The notes under the pieces were generated by a model. It was given only the letters and a program-made list of their open reading frames with translations. It made no database searches and was not told the origin of the DNA. Shown one piece after another: positions 1 through 9,252 of a stretch of DNA of 64,000 nucleotides (position 1 is its first letter; every line of letters starts with the position of its first letter). The position numbers and the translations under genes are program-made. Source of the DNA: Pseudarthrobacter polychromogenes (GTDB taxonomy: Bacteria > Actinomycetota > Actinomycetes > Actinomycetales > Micrococcaceae). The DNA is taken from contig NZ_BMKU01000004.1 in the NCBI RefSeq assembly GCF_014644495.1, forward strand, positions 277,478 to 341,477, given 5' to 3'.

Positions 1-1
1 A

Positions 2-562
2 CGCCTGTCCGATCCGCAGCGGCCGGTGGAAATCCTGGTGAACAACGCCGGGATCGGGCTGCTGCACAACTTCGAGGACAACCCCATCTCGGAGGAGAAA
101 AAGCACCTGAAGCTGCACGGGGAAACGGCCATGGAGCTGACCCACGCAGCCTTGAAGGGGATGCTGGAGCGCCGCTCCGGCCGGATCATCAACGTGGCCA
201 GCATTGCGGCCTTCCTCCCGCGGGGAACGTACTCTGCTGCCAAGGCCTGGCTGGTGAGTTTCAGCAGGTGGGCGAACCTCGCGTACGGCAGGCAGGGCAT
301 CAAGGTCACTGCCGTCTGCCCCGGCTTCACCCACACGGAGTTCCACGACCGGATGGGAATGGACAAGTCCGTGGCGCCGTCGTGGGCCTGGTTGCACGCC
401 GGGCGGGTGGTGCGTGAGGGCCTGGCGGACAACGCGCGGGGCAGGGCAGTTTCCATCCCGTCCAGGCGATACAAGGTGGTGGCGGCCGTGGCACGGATCG
501 CTCCGGCAAGGCTAGTGGCGGGGCCTGCGCGGAAGCCGAAGGATGCGCGCACGCCCCAGTAG
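2..562 (+). CDS. SDR family oxidoreductase, C-terminal part (5' end outside window)
   Basis: The reading frame is open from the left edge, so the start and the Rossmann TGxxxGxG motif lie upstream. What remains is the NNAG motif of classical short-chain dehydrogenases (VNNAGIG), the catalytic serine region (INVASIAAF) and the active-site YSAAK. This shows a classical NAD(P)-dependent SDR; the substrate cannot be told. The C-terminal tail is rich in Ala, Arg and Pro. Its 3' end overlaps the end of the convergent FUSC-like gene by about 50 bp, an unusually long convergent overlap, although both frames look genuine. Confidence 0.85.
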   Translation, partial: RLSDPQRPVEILVNNAGIGLLHNFEDNPISEEKKHLKLHGETAMELTHAALKGMLERRSGRIINVASIAAFLPRGTYSAAKAWLVSFSRWANLAYGRQGIKVTAVCPGFTHTEFHDRMGMDKSVAPSWAWLHAGRVVREGLADNARGRAVSIPSRRYKVVAAVARIAPARLVAGPARKPKDARTPQ

Positions 563-1621
563 GGCGGCCGGCGTCCGGGTCCCCGCCCGCCGGACAGCCA
601 CCACTACTGCGATCCCCACCAGCGCCCCCACCAGGGTCTCCACGCCGCGCTCCAGGATCAGGACCGCGGGATCAATGGGGTGGGCAAGCTGTGTCATCAG
701 CAGGATCACGGGCGTAAAGGAAACCATGGCCAGGCCGTAGTGGCGGGTCATGAAGAGCTCGGTGGTGAACTGGAAGAGGATCACCAGGAGGGCCAGCACC
801 ACGGCCTGCCCGCCGGGGAAGAGGCCCGCCAGGGACCACGGAACGGGAAGGATGACGACGGCGGTCATCGCCAGCCCCAGGAACGTTCCCACGATGCGGT
901 GGATGCCGCGCCGGACGCTGCTGGGGAGGTCAGCGCCCGCGAGCGGCACAGCAGCGGCCGCCATCGCCCAGTGCGGATGGCCGCTGCCGGTCAGGACGCC
1001 TGCGGTGCCGGCGGCGCCTACCGCCAGGATGTAGCGGGCGGCGTGCACCAGCAGCTCCCGGTGCCCGGCGGGGGTCACCCCGGGAGCAGCCCGGACGGCG
1101 CCGCGCTGCCAGGACCTCCGGCGGAACCAGCCGCCGAAACCCACCAGCATGGAAAACGCGGCGGAGCCCGCGGCGATGAGCATGGCAACCTGCCACGGCA
1201 CCACCGTTGGTACCGAGGCGCAGGCGCCCAGTGCCAGGATCCCGAAAAACGGTCCGTTGGGCTTGAGCCGTACCCGGTCCGCAAAGACCGATCCGACGCC
1301 GGCCAGGGCGGCCTCCACGCCCACCAGCCACCACGAGTGGAGGTGGTTCACGGACAGGAACACGCCCACAGCCACGCCCGTGAGCAGGACGACGGCGGCC
1401 TGGGACTGGTGCCGGAGCCGCAGCTGATGCGTCTCGGACCGGCCGTACATGCCGGCCAGGGCACCAAAGACGGCGTAGATCATCAGGTCGGTGCGGCCCG
1501 CCGCCAGGAGCAGGAGCGATGGAACCGCCACGCTGAGGGCCACGCGCGCGGCGGCGAGATGGTCATTGTTGGCCGGCTCCAGCCGGTGGAGCGCGCGCAC
1601 CTGCAGGAGGACGCGTTCCAT
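512..1621 (-). CDS. FUSC family (fusaric acid resistance-like) membrane protein
   Basis: A protein of about 369 residues with two blocks of hydrophobic segments separated by a more polar middle region with an Arg cluster (GGWFRRRSWQR), the layout of FUSC/aromatic acid exporter-like proteins. The family is linked to efflux of aromatic acids and drugs, but many actinobacterial members have no known substrate. The ATG at 1621 (MERVLLQ) is chosen over an in-frame GTG nine bases upstream because AGGAGGTG lies about seven bases before the ATG. The gene is monocistronic and convergent with the SDR gene. Confidence 0.75.
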   Translation of the reverse strand: MERVLLQVRALHRLEPANNDHLAAARVALSVAVPSLLLLAAGRTDLMIYAVFGALAGMYGRSETHQLRLRHQSQAAVVLLTGVAVGVFLSVNHLHSWWLVGVEAALAGVGSVFADRVRLKPNGPFFGILALGACASVPTVVPWQVAMLIAAGSAAFSMLVGFGGWFRRRSWQRGAVRAAPGVTPAGHRELLVHAARYILAVGAAGTAGVLTGSGHPHWAMAAAAVPLAGADLPSSVRRGIHRIVGTFLGLAMTAVVILPVPWSLAGLFPGGQAVVLALLVILFQFTTELFMTRHYGLAMVSFTPVILLMTQLAHPIDPAVLILERGVETLVGALVGIAVVVAVRRAGTRTPAALLGRARILRLPRRPRH

Positions 1622-1738
1622 GGCACCCACCTCCTGCTGCTTTCCTGACCGGCCATCTGGAAGTTACCACCGGCTGCCACAGCCGGTCATTTCCGGCAGG
1701 GGCCAGGGGACATGGGGCGTCATTGTGACTGGCACGCC

Positions 1739-1788
1739 AAAGGCCCGCCCAGCGTGCTTCCCCCAAGGAAACACGCGGGACGGGCCTT
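1739..1788 (-). terminator. Hairpin terminator after MHS transporter gene
   Basis: Two 17-nt arms (1740-1756 and 1772-1788) pair around a 15-nt loop with two mismatches, and read on the minus strand the hairpin ends in CTTT. It lies 65 bp past the stop of the minus-strand transporter. Confidence 0.6.
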
Positions 1789-1853
1789 CTGAGCGGGGCT
1801 GCATGACGTGCCCCGGAAGGGTTGTGCCGCAGGCGGTGCCGCGGCAGGACCGG

Positions 1854-3470
1854 CTAGACGCCGGCAGCAACCTTCCCGGTGTCCCGTGAATCGGTGATGT
1901 CCTGTTCGTCGAACGGGAGTTCGTCCAGGTTGATCAGCGGGTTCTCGTCCTGCGTGGCAACAAGTTCGCGGGCCTCAGCCTGGGTATCCACGCTGGGCAT
2001 GGATCCGGGCAGCGGACGCCGGGCTGACTCCTTCAGGAAGTAGATGGCAACAGCACCCACCAGCGAGGTTGCCATCAGGTAGTACGCGGGCATCATGTCG
2101 TTGCCCGTGGCGCCGATGAGGGCCGCGACGATGAACGGCGTGGTGCCGCCAAAGATCGCCACCGAGAAGTTGTAGGCAATGCCCATGGCTCCGTACCGGC
2201 TGGAGGTGGGGAACTGCGCCGGGAGGGCCGAGGCCAGGTTGGCAACGTAGAAGGTCACGGGGAACGCAATCAGCGCCAGGCCGGCCAGGGTGGACCAGAT
2301 CTCACCGATGCCGATCAGCTGGAAGGCCGGAATGGCCAGGACCACCGTGCTGACTGCCCCGATCCACAGGACGGGCCTGCGGCCGATCCGGTCCGACAAC
2401 TTTCCGGTGAGCGGAATGCAGAGGCTCATGACCACCAGCACGGGGATGGTCAGCAGGGTGCCGTGCACCGGATCGTAGCCCTTGGACTCGGTGAGGTAGG
2501 TGGGCATGTAGGACGTTAGGGCGTAGCCGGCAGTGTTGGCGGCGGCCACCAGGACCATGGCGACAATGATGGAGCGCCAGTAGGCCTTGACGATTCCCAC
2601 CGGACCCTTGGCCGTTGCCTGGTCAGAAGCGGCAGCATTCTTCGCAAGGTCCTCCTGGGCATCCAGGGTGGCCTGGAACTGCGGGGATTCCTCGATCCTG
2701 CTCCGGAAGTAAACGGCGATCAGCCCCAGCGGGCCTGCGATCAGGAAGGGAATCCGCCAGCCCCATTCCTCCATGGCTGCCTGGCCGAGCGTCAGCTGCA
2801 GGACCGAGACGAGGGCGGCGCCGATGGCGAAGCCCATGTAGCTGCCCAGGTCCAGGAAGCTGGCAAAGAAGCCGCGGCGTTTGTCGGGGGAGTACTCGCT
2901 GACGAATGTCGTGGCGCCGGCGTACTCACCGCCGGTGGAGAAGCCCTGGATGATCTTCAGGAGCACCAGGAGCCCGGCGGCCCACAGCCCGATCTGCGCG
3001 TATCCGGGCAGGAGGCCGATGGCAAACGTGCTCGCTGCCATCAGCATCAGCGTGGCGGCAAGGACCTTCTGCCGGCCCATTTTGTCACCCAGCCAGCCGA
3101 AGATCACGCCGCCCAGGGGCCGGGCGATGAACGTGGCGGCGAAGGTACCCAGCAGGAACAAGGTCTGGGTGGTGGGATCGGACTCCGGAAGGAAGACCGG
3201 ACCCATCGTGGTGATGAGGTAGCCGAACACGCCGACGTCGTACCACTCCATGGTGTTGCCCACGATGGTTCCGCCGAGGGCTTTCTTCAGCATGGGCTGG
3301 TCAACCACGTTGACGTCCGACTCCTTGAGCCGGCGCCGTGCGAGTATTTTTGGTTTCCGGGTATTCCTGGAAGCCGTCGGAGACGTCGCTCCAGGGGGTG
3401 CAGCTGGGTTGGTTCCGGAGGCGGTATTAAGGCCTGCGGAAGAGTCGTTCACGCTTCGGTCTGTGGGCAT
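1854..3470 (-). CDS. MFS transporter, metabolite:H+ symporter (MHS, ProP-like) family
   Basis: A 12-helix major facilitator of about 538 residues. After an extended hydrophilic N-terminus of some 60 residues comes the MHS hallmark NTMEWYDVGVFGY, then the MFS loop motif GWLGDKMGRQKVL and the GGEYAGA motif seen in ProP/KgtP-type proton symporters of compatible solutes and organic acids. The substrate is not predictable. The ATG at 3470 (MPTDRS) is preferred because ACAGGAG lies eight bases upstream; an in-frame ATG at 3494 has no ribosome site and actually contains that signal. No operon partner is seen. Confidence 0.85.
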   Translation of the reverse strand: MPTDRSVNDSSAGLNTASGTNPAAPPGATSPTASRNTRKPKILARRRLKESDVNVVDQPMLKKALGGTIVGNTMEWYDVGVFGYLITTMGPVFLPESDPTTQTLFLLGTFAATFIARPLGGVIFGWLGDKMGRQKVLAATLMLMAASTFAIGLLPGYAQIGLWAAGLLVLLKIIQGFSTGGEYAGATTFVSEYSPDKRRGFFASFLDLGSYMGFAIGAALVSVLQLTLGQAAMEEWGWRIPFLIAGPLGLIAVYFRSRIEESPQFQATLDAQEDLAKNAAASDQATAKGPVGIVKAYWRSIIVAMVLVAAANTAGYALTSYMPTYLTESKGYDPVHGTLLTIPVLVVMSLCIPLTGKLSDRIGRRPVLWIGAVSTVVLAIPAFQLIGIGEIWSTLAGLALIAFPVTFYVANLASALPAQFPTSSRYGAMGIAYNFSVAIFGGTTPFIVAALIGATGNDMMPAYYLMATSLVGAVAIYFLKESARRPLPGSMPSVDTQAEARELVATQDENPLINLDELPFDEQDITDSRDTGKVAAGV

Positions 3471-3994
3471 TTGGGCAACTCCTGTGGAGGTCATTTGCTT
3501 GCGACTTGTAGCTGCCCCGCTCTGGGCAGGCCTTCAATTTTACGCGAACGGCGCAGCGGACGGCCTTGTGATGCCGTAGGATCGGCCCTTTTCGGGGTCT
3601 TCCGGAAAGATGCAGCGGAGTTTCCCGGCCCCGCCGATTCCCTTGCCAGCACTGGGAAAGCCCGCCACGGGCGCACCCGCTGCCCAAGTATTTAAGTGGT
3701 ATGCGCCACAGCGCCGCTTTTTGCGCCGGTTTGAGGGCTCATTGTGATGGGGGCCACGGCGTTTCCGGCCGGTCCGCGCAACCGGCGGGACGTCGTCGCC
3801 GGCCGTTTTCCGCCCCGGCAAAAAGGGGGGTTCACAGGTGCGCCGCGCCTCCCTAAGGTTGTGCCATGGGAACACTCTCTTTCATTTAGGCGGACGCCTG
3901 CGGCCCGCGCCCGGCCCGCCTCTCTTTCAGTCGTACAAGGCCCTGAGCGGCCACTCTTGGTAGCACTTCATTTCACCGCGGAAAGGAAGAACAA
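3471..3994. other. Long intergenic region between divergent genes
   Basis: About 520 bp separate the MHS transporter (minus) and a small gene (plus). I see no credible conserved coding frame; the open frames here lack ribosome sites and have arbitrary composition. It presumably holds both promoters, but no convincing -35/-10 pair was identified. Confidence 0.5.
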
Positions 3995-4255
3995 ATGGCT
4001 GACGACAACATGGAAAAGCACATCCAACCGGAGGTGGCGAGCCACCTCGCCGAGGCAATGAACACCCCTGACATGCCTGGCGCGGAAGCACCGCTTGCCC
4101 CGATGGCGGGACCCGGGCAGCGCACCTGGCCGGACGGCAACGGAAAGCGGCGGCACCCGAAGGAGCGGGATGCAAGCCACGGCCGCATGGGGCAGGGGGC
4201 CGCAGTGACGGCCATCCACCGCACCAGCCGGCCGCAAATGCCCCACTCATCCTAG
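3995..4255 (+). CDS. Small hypothetical protein
   Basis: An 86-residue, Pro- and His-rich polar protein with no membrane segment or recognised domain. It is kept as a gene because GGAAAGGAAG sits six bases before the ATG, a strong hairpin terminator follows 25 bp after the stop, and no better gene competes on either strand. The C-terminus is basic (KRRHPKERD). Function unknown. Confidence 0.55.
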   Translation: MADDNMEKHIQPEVASHLAEAMNTPDMPGAEAPLAPMAGPGQRTWPDGNGKRRHPKERDASHGRMGQGAAVTAIHRTSRPQMPHSS

Positions 4256-4280
4256 AAACCCATCCTCCGAGGATGCACAC

Positions 4281-4321
4281 AAGGGCTGGGAACACCGGAA
4301 ACCAGGTGTTCCCGGCCCTTT
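4281..4321. terminator. Intrinsic terminator between convergent genes
   Basis: A 16-nt arm (AAGGGCTGGGAACACC, 4281-4296) pairs with 4305-4320 around an 8-nt loop with one mismatch, and is followed by T residues. It lies between the small gene at 3995 and the end of ligD and could serve both strands. Confidence 0.8.
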
Positions 4322-4367
4322 GAGCTGTACAGGACGTCTCCCCTGGGTCTGGTTCGCAGCCTCGGGC

Positions 4368-6821
4368 TCAGTCTTCGCGCACTACCTCCGACGGCTCCTT
4401 GTCCAGCCGCCAGCCGCGCCACACGGGGTGCCGGAGCCGCCCCGTCCCCGTCCACTCGCTGTACGTCACTTCGCCAACCAGTTCGGGCGAGATCCAGTGC
4501 GCATCAGCGGCATCCTCGCGCGGGACGTCCTGGAACGGCGAGGTTTTCCTGGCCAGGCGTTCAACCGTCTGGCGGAGCTCCGCCAGTTCCCGGGAGCTGA
4601 ACCCGCTGCCCACCCGGCCGGCGTACTGCAACTTCCTGCCGTCCGGGATGCCCACCAGCAGGGAGCCCACGGTGTCCTCCCGGCCGCCCTTGCCGGGGCG
4701 CCAGCCGCCCACCACCACCTCCTGCGTCTGCTCCACTTTCAGTTTGGTCCAGGTGCGGGTCCGCTGCCCGCTCACGTAGCGGCTGTCCGTCCGCTTTGCC
4801 ATCACCCCTTCCAGGCCCAGTTCCCGCGCGCTCTCCAGGATGTGTTCCACCTGTTCCTCCAGTACCGGGGAGAGCCCAATGGGGGAGTCGGACGGCGTGA
4901 AGAAGCCCTCCAGCCGTTCCCGGCGCGTGGCGAGCGGCAGCCGCCGGAGGTCCGTGCCGCCGTCGTTCAGGAGGTCGAACAACATCAGTTGAACGGGGAT
5001 GGCAGTCCGGGCCCGTGCCACGTCCGCCGGACGGGTGAGCTTCATCCGTCCCTGGAGCAGGCCGAAGTCGGGCCGGCCGGACGGCCCGACGGCGATGATC
5101 TCGCCATCCGCCACGAACGGCTGGTCCGGCCAGCACTGCCTGTCGGCCAGTTCAGGGTAGGTCCGGGTGACGTCGTTTCCGTTGCGGCTGAAGATCCTGA
5201 CTGCTTCTTCGTCGGCCACAAGGATGGCGCGCACCCCGTCCCACTTAAGTTCGAACTGCCAATTGCTGCCCTGCAGGGCAGCAACGTCGCCGGGGGTGGC
5301 CATCATGGGCCGGTAATCCTCGGGACCGGGTGCGGCGGACGTTCCCGCCTTGGTCAGCGTCCCGCCGTCTTCCTTTTCCGGTCCTGGAACTGAAGGACGG
5401 GGATGTGCCTGCCCCGGAACTGCCTGTTTCCGCCGACCGCCGTGGCGCTCCGGGTCCATCAGGTGGATGAGCCACTGCCCCTCTGGATCTTTTCCCTGGC
5501 CGCGGCCGGTGTGGATGAGCGCGAACTTCCTCGTTCCGCCCAGACCGCCTCCCTCCGAGCCGGTCAGGGTGGCGATGACTTCCCTGCCGTTGATCCACTT
5601 GTGCAGCTCATAGGTCCCGTGGTCCCAGATGGTGACCTCGCCGGCACCGTACTCGCCCTTGGGGATGGTCCCTTCGAAACCGGCGTAGTCAAGAGGATGG
5701 TCCTCGGTCTGGACAGCCAGGTGGTTCTTGCCGCTTGATTCCGGGACACCTTTTGGCAGCGCCCAGGACACCAGCACGCCCTCGTGCTCCAGCCGGAAGT
5801 CATAGTGCAGGCGGCTGGCGTGGTGCTCCTGGATCACGAATGTGTCCCCGCTGCCGGGAGCACCCGTGAAGGGCTCGGGGGTCTTGGCGGGATCGCGCAT
5901 GGAGCGGTACTTGCCCAGGCGGGGGTCGCCGCCGGCGTGGACGACGACGGCGAACGGGTCCGTGCCGTCCTGCACCCGCGTCATGACCTCCTTGTAGTCC
6001 AGGTGCTTTAGTCCGGGTGAACTGATCTCCTCCCAGGTCCGGGGCGCAGCCACCATGGGCGTGGGGCGGCCGCGGAGGGAATAGGGCACGATGGTGGTTT
6101 TGGCCGCGTTATTCTGGCTCCAGTCCACCAGCACCTTGCCCTTGCGCAGGGCCTTTTTCATGTCGCTGACGGCCAGGTCCGGGTGGTCGGCTTCAAGGGC
6201 CCGCGCGAGCTCGCGGGCGAAGGCGGAGATCTGCTCCGAGGTTTGGGACCGGTCCAGGGCGGCGTACAGGTGGATGCCCTTGCTGCCACTCGTGACGGGG
6301 ACCGGGTCCATGCCCACGTCCTGGAGGATGGTGCGGGCCAAGAGTGCCACTTCCACGCAGGCCTCCAGGCCTGCGCCTTCCCCGGGATCCAGGTCCAGGA
6401 CCAGCCTGTCGGGGTTCAGCTGGCTCCCGTGCGAGTCCACCTGCCACTGGGGCACATGGATTTCCAGCGAGTTGATCTGGCCGAACCAGGTGAGCGTGGC
6501 GGGGTCGTTGACCATCGGGTAGTGGATGGTGCGGTCCTTGTGGGTGATGGCGGCCCGGGGGAGCCACCCCGGGGCCGAGTCCTCCAGGTTCTTCTGGAAG
6601 AACACTTCGCCGGGCTTGTCCGCGGTTCCTACGCCGTTCACCCACCGCTTCCTGGTGGCCGGCCTGTTGTACGCTGCGGGGACCAGGACGTGGGCCACGG
6701 CGGCGTAGTAGGCCAGGACGTCCGCCTTGGTGGTGCCGGTCTCCGGATAGATGACCTTGTCCAAGTTGGTGAGGGTCAGTTCCCGCCCGGCAACCCGGAC
6801 ACGGTCCTTAGCGGCAGGCAT
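4368..6821 (-). CDS. ligD: Multifunctional ATP-dependent DNA ligase LigD (NHEJ)
   Basis: This 817-residue protein has all three LigD modules in the mycobacterial order. The N-terminal primase-like polymerase domain (about 10-290) carries the metal-binding pair in LDLDPG (D143, D145). The 3'-phosphoesterase domain (about 325-440) has HHASRLHYDFR with H333 and H339. The C-terminal ligase domain (about 505-817) has motif I in ELKWDGVR, with K526 as the adenylated lysine. It trims, fills and seals broken ends held by Ku. The start at 6821 is preceded by AGGTGAAG. It is divergent from ku with only 40 bp between start codons, so the pair is probably co-regulated. Confidence 0.97.
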   Translation of the reverse strand: MPAAKDRVRVAGRELTLTNLDKVIYPETGTTKADVLAYYAAVAHVLVPAAYNRPATRKRWVNGVGTADKPGEVFFQKNLEDSAPGWLPRAAITHKDRTIHYPMVNDPATLTWFGQINSLEIHVPQWQVDSHGSQLNPDRLVLDLDPGEGAGLEACVEVALLARTILQDVGMDPVPVTSGSKGIHLYAALDRSQTSEQISAFARELARALEADHPDLAVSDMKKALRKGKVLVDWSQNNAAKTTIVPYSLRGRPTPMVAAPRTWEEISSPGLKHLDYKEVMTRVQDGTDPFAVVVHAGGDPRLGKYRSMRDPAKTPEPFTGAPGSGDTFVIQEHHASRLHYDFRLEHEGVLVSWALPKGVPESSGKNHLAVQTEDHPLDYAGFEGTIPKGEYGAGEVTIWDHGTYELHKWINGREVIATLTGSEGGGLGGTRKFALIHTGRGQGKDPEGQWLIHLMDPERHGGRRKQAVPGQAHPRPSVPGPEKEDGGTLTKAGTSAAPGPEDYRPMMATPGDVAALQGSNWQFELKWDGVRAILVADEEAVRIFSRNGNDVTRTYPELADRQCWPDQPFVADGEIIAVGPSGRPDFGLLQGRMKLTRPADVARARTAIPVQLMLFDLLNDGGTDLRRLPLATRRERLEGFFTPSDSPIGLSPVLEEQVEHILESARELGLEGVMAKRTDSRYVSGQRTRTWTKLKVEQTQEVVVGGWRPGKGGREDTVGSLLVGIPDGRKLQYAGRVGSGFSSRELAELRQTVERLARKTSPFQDVPREDAADAHWISPELVGEVTYSEWTGTGRLRHPVWRGWRLDKEPSEVVRED

Positions 6822-6861
6822 GGGGCTTCACCTGCGGCGTTGCGTGATGTTCACTTGATGA

Positions 6862-7995
6862 ATGAGAGCCATTTGGAAGGGTGCCATCGCGTTCGGCCTG
6901 GTCAACGTGCCCGTGAAGGTCTACAGCGCCACTGAGGATCATGACATCAGTCTGCACCAGGTCCACAATGCGGACGGCGGCCGGATCCGCTATCAGCGCC
7001 GGTGCGAGGTCTGCAGCCAGGTCATTGATTACTCGGACATCGAGAAGGCCTTTGAGGAGGACGGCCGGACGGTGGTCCTGTCCAAAGACGAGCTCAAGGC
7101 CATTCCGGCCGAGAACAGCCACGAGATCGACGTGGTGCAGTTCGTTCCGTCGGAGCAGCTCGAGCCCATGATGTTCGAGAAGAGCTACTACCTGGAGCCG
7201 GACTCCAAGTCGCCCAAGGCCTACGTGCTGCTTCGCAGGGCGCTGGAGGACACGGACAGGGTGGCAATCGTCCAGTTCGCGCTGCGGGAGAAGACCCGGC
7301 TGGGCGCTTTGCGGATCAAGGACGATGTCCTGGTGCTCCAGTCCCTCCTCTGGCCGGACGAGGTGCGCGAGGCGAACTTCGCGTCCTTGGAGGCCGATGT
7401 CCGGATCAGCGCGCAGGAACGGGACATGTCCGCAGCGCTGGTGGAGTCCATGGCTGCGGATTTCGATCCCGCTTCCTTCACGGACGACTACCAGGTGCAG
7501 CTCCGCCAGCTCATCGAGGCGAAGCTGGAACAGGGCGAGTCGCTGGACACGGAGGAAACCTTTGGGGTGGAAGCCGGCGAGGGCAGTAAGGGCGAAGTCA
7601 TCGACCTGATGGAGGCCTTGAAGCGGAGCCTCGACCGGAAACGCGGGTCCGGTTCGGCCGGCACCCCTGATGACGAGGCCGGCGGGGACTCCGGCGACGC
7701 CGCCGGGGACGGTGAAGAAGAAGCCAAGCCGGCGCGCAAGCGGTCCACGGCCGCCAAGCCCGCCGCATCCAAGTCCGATGCAGCCGAGTCCGCGGACAAA
7801 CCTGCTGCCCGCAAAACCAGTGCCGCGAAATCGGCCGGGGACAAGGCTGGCGCCGCCAAGTCCTCGGAGGCCAAGGGCGCGGCAAGCAAGTCCGCGGCGT
7901 CCAAGTCCGCAGCAGCCAAGTCCACCGCCGAAAAACCTGCCGCGAAAACCGCCGCCGGCAAGGCTGCCGGCACGCGGGCGCGCAAGCCGGCGTGA
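6862..7995 (+). CDS. ku: Ku protein for non-homologous end joining, with Lys/Ala-rich tail
   Basis: The first 255 or so residues form the bacterial Ku core that encircles DNA ends (N-terminus MRAIWKGAIAFGLVNVPVKV, then the Cys pair in RRCEVC). The remaining 120 residues are a low-complexity tail made of repeated Lys-Ala-Ser-Ala units (AAKS, AASKS) and acidic/Gly linkers, resembling histone H1 tails. Such extensions are known on some actinobacterial Ku proteins, where they bind DNA and recruit LigD. Total length is 377 residues, longer than a minimal Ku. There is no clear ribosome site before the ATG, so translation may start from a short leader. Confidence 0.96.
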   Translation: MRAIWKGAIAFGLVNVPVKVYSATEDHDISLHQVHNADGGRIRYQRRCEVCSQVIDYSDIEKAFEEDGRTVVLSKDELKAIPAENSHEIDVVQFVPSEQLEPMMFEKSYYLEPDSKSPKAYVLLRRALEDTDRVAIVQFALREKTRLGALRIKDDVLVLQSLLWPDEVREANFASLEADVRISAQERDMSAALVESMAADFDPASFTDDYQVQLRQLIEAKLEQGESLDTEETFGVEAGEGSKGEVIDLMEALKRSLDRKRGSGSAGTPDDEAGGDSGDAAGDGEEEAKPARKRSTAAKPAASKSDAAESADKPAARKTSAAKSAGDKAGAAKSSEAKGAASKSAASKSAAAKSTAEKPAAKTAAGKAAGTRARKPA

Positions 7996-8225
7996 TGGAA
8001 CGCTGACTGCGGTGCATGCTTCGTTGCTCGATGCCATGACTAAGAAACTACTAAGCTTGCTTGCTTTCCGGTAGCAGGCACCTGCTTAAGTAGCGGGGAC
8101 CTGTTTAGTCCGGGTCCTTTACAGCGGCGCCCGGTGCGTCCACAATGAGTCGCATCACAGCCTCCGCTGTGGCCTCACAGCGTGCTGTCATTCACTCTGA
8201 CCTGCCACCTGAGAGGGGCGCGGAC

Positions 8226-9098
8226 ATGAACGACCAGACCGGCACAGCCAAGGCGAACGGCCAGACGGATGCAGCGAAGGCGGACCGGGAACTCAAACAG
8301 AAGCACCGGGCCATGTGGGCCTCCGGCGACTACCCGGCGCTCGCAGATGAGATGCTCCTGGAACTGGGCGCCATCCTGGTGGAAGCCTGTGGCATCACAT
8401 CCCGCCACAACGTGCTGGACGTTGCCGCCGGATCAGGCAACGCGGCCATTCCCGCGGCGATGATGGGGGCAAAGGTGGTGGCCAGCGATCTCACTCCTGA
8501 GCTTTTCGATGCCGGCCGCCGTGAGGCAGCCAACCGCGGAGTCAGCCTGGACTGGCAGGAGGCCGACGCGGAGGCCCTGCCCTTCGCTGACGCCGGGTTC
8601 GACGTCGTGATGTCCTGCCTCGGCGTCATGTTTGCTCCCCACCACCAGCAGGCGGCTGACGAACTCCTGAGGGTGTGCAAACCGGGCGGTACCATCGGAC
8701 TACTCCACTGGACGCCGGAGGGATTCATCGGCAAGATGTTCGCCACCATGAAGCCCTTCGCCCCGCCGCCTCCCCCCGGCGCCCAGCCGGCTCCGCTGTG
8801 GGGAACCGAGGACCACGTCCGGGAACTGCTGGGGGACAGGATCACGGACACCGCAGCACGCAAGCAGACCCTGGCCGTGCGGAGCTTCCACCAGCCCGGC
8901 GACTTTGTCCGCTACTTCAAGTCCCACTACGGTCCCACCATCTCCGTCTACAAATACATCGGGGAGGACGCGGACAAAGTCAAAGCCCTGGACCAGGCAC
9001 TGACGGAGCTGGCTGATTCCTTCGGTGATGCCCACGGCGACTCTCCCTTCCAGATGGAGTGGGAGTACCTGCTGTTCACGGCGAAGAAGGCCAAGTAG
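8226..9098 (+). CDS. Class I SAM-dependent methyltransferase
   Basis: About 290 residues with the Rossmann-type SAM fold: motif I is VLDVAAGSGNAAI, the acidic residue after strand 2 is in VVASDLTPEL, and motif III/post III is LLRVCKPGGTIGLLHW. It resembles the UbiE/Methyltransf_11 group that modifies small molecules; the substrate is unknown. The ATG at 8226 follows GAGAGGGG, whereas an in-frame upstream start at 8145 has no ribosome site and would add a nonconserved leader. The 230 bp before it hold no gene. Confidence 0.85.
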   Translation: MNDQTGTAKANGQTDAAKADRELKQKHRAMWASGDYPALADEMLLELGAILVEACGITSRHNVLDVAAGSGNAAIPAAMMGAKVVASDLTPELFDAGRREAANRGVSLDWQEADAEALPFADAGFDVVMSCLGVMFAPHHQQAADELLRVCKPGGTIGLLHWTPEGFIGKMFATMKPFAPPPPPGAQPAPLWGTEDHVRELLGDRITDTAARKQTLAVRSFHQPGDFVRYFKSHYGPTISVYKYIGEDADKVKALDQALTELADSFGDAHGDSPFQMEWEYLLFTAKKAK

Positions 9099-9110
9099 AT
9101 CCCCCCAACC

Positions 9111-9162
9111 AGGTAGCAGCAAGTGTCGTTATGGACGTCCATAACGACACTTGCTGCTACCT
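9111..9162. repeat. Perfect 52-bp palindrome
   Basis: The two 26-nt halves are exact reverse complements with no loop (centre GACGTC between 9136 and 9137). Its inner segment AAGTGTCGTT matches the palindromes at 51011 and 61257. It lies 13 bp after the methyltransferase stop and before the fru operon terminator. There is no T tract after it, so it is not a textbook intrinsic terminator. Confidence 0.9.
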
Positions 9163-9189
9163 ACATGGGCAAGGGGAAGCTTAAAAGCC

Positions 9190-9240
9190 AGCGGCCGCCG
9201 TCGGGCGTTTCCCGGAAGGGAAGGCCCGACGGCGGCCGCT
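9190..9240 (-). terminator. Intrinsic terminator of the fructose PTS operon
   Basis: A perfect 17-bp GC-rich stem (9190-9206 with 9224-9240) with a 17-nt loop. On the minus strand it is followed by GGCTTTTAAG, giving a U-rich tail, 13 bp past the ptsH stop. Confidence 0.85.
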
Positions 9241-9252
9241 GAGGCTGGTGCG

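Noticed and set aside
680..1648. Long plus-strand open frame opposite the FUSC gene
   Set aside because: It is the mirror of a convincing membrane protein, has low-complexity Gly/Gln/His composition and no ribosome site.
8041..8064. CTAAGCTTGCTTGC before the methyltransferase as a sixth stress motif
   Set aside because: Only half of the motif is kept and it lies 160 bp from the start, outside the constant distance of the others.
8145..8225. Upstream start of the methyltransferase at 8145
   Set aside because: No ribosome site and unrelated extra residues, while 8226 has GAGAGGGG.
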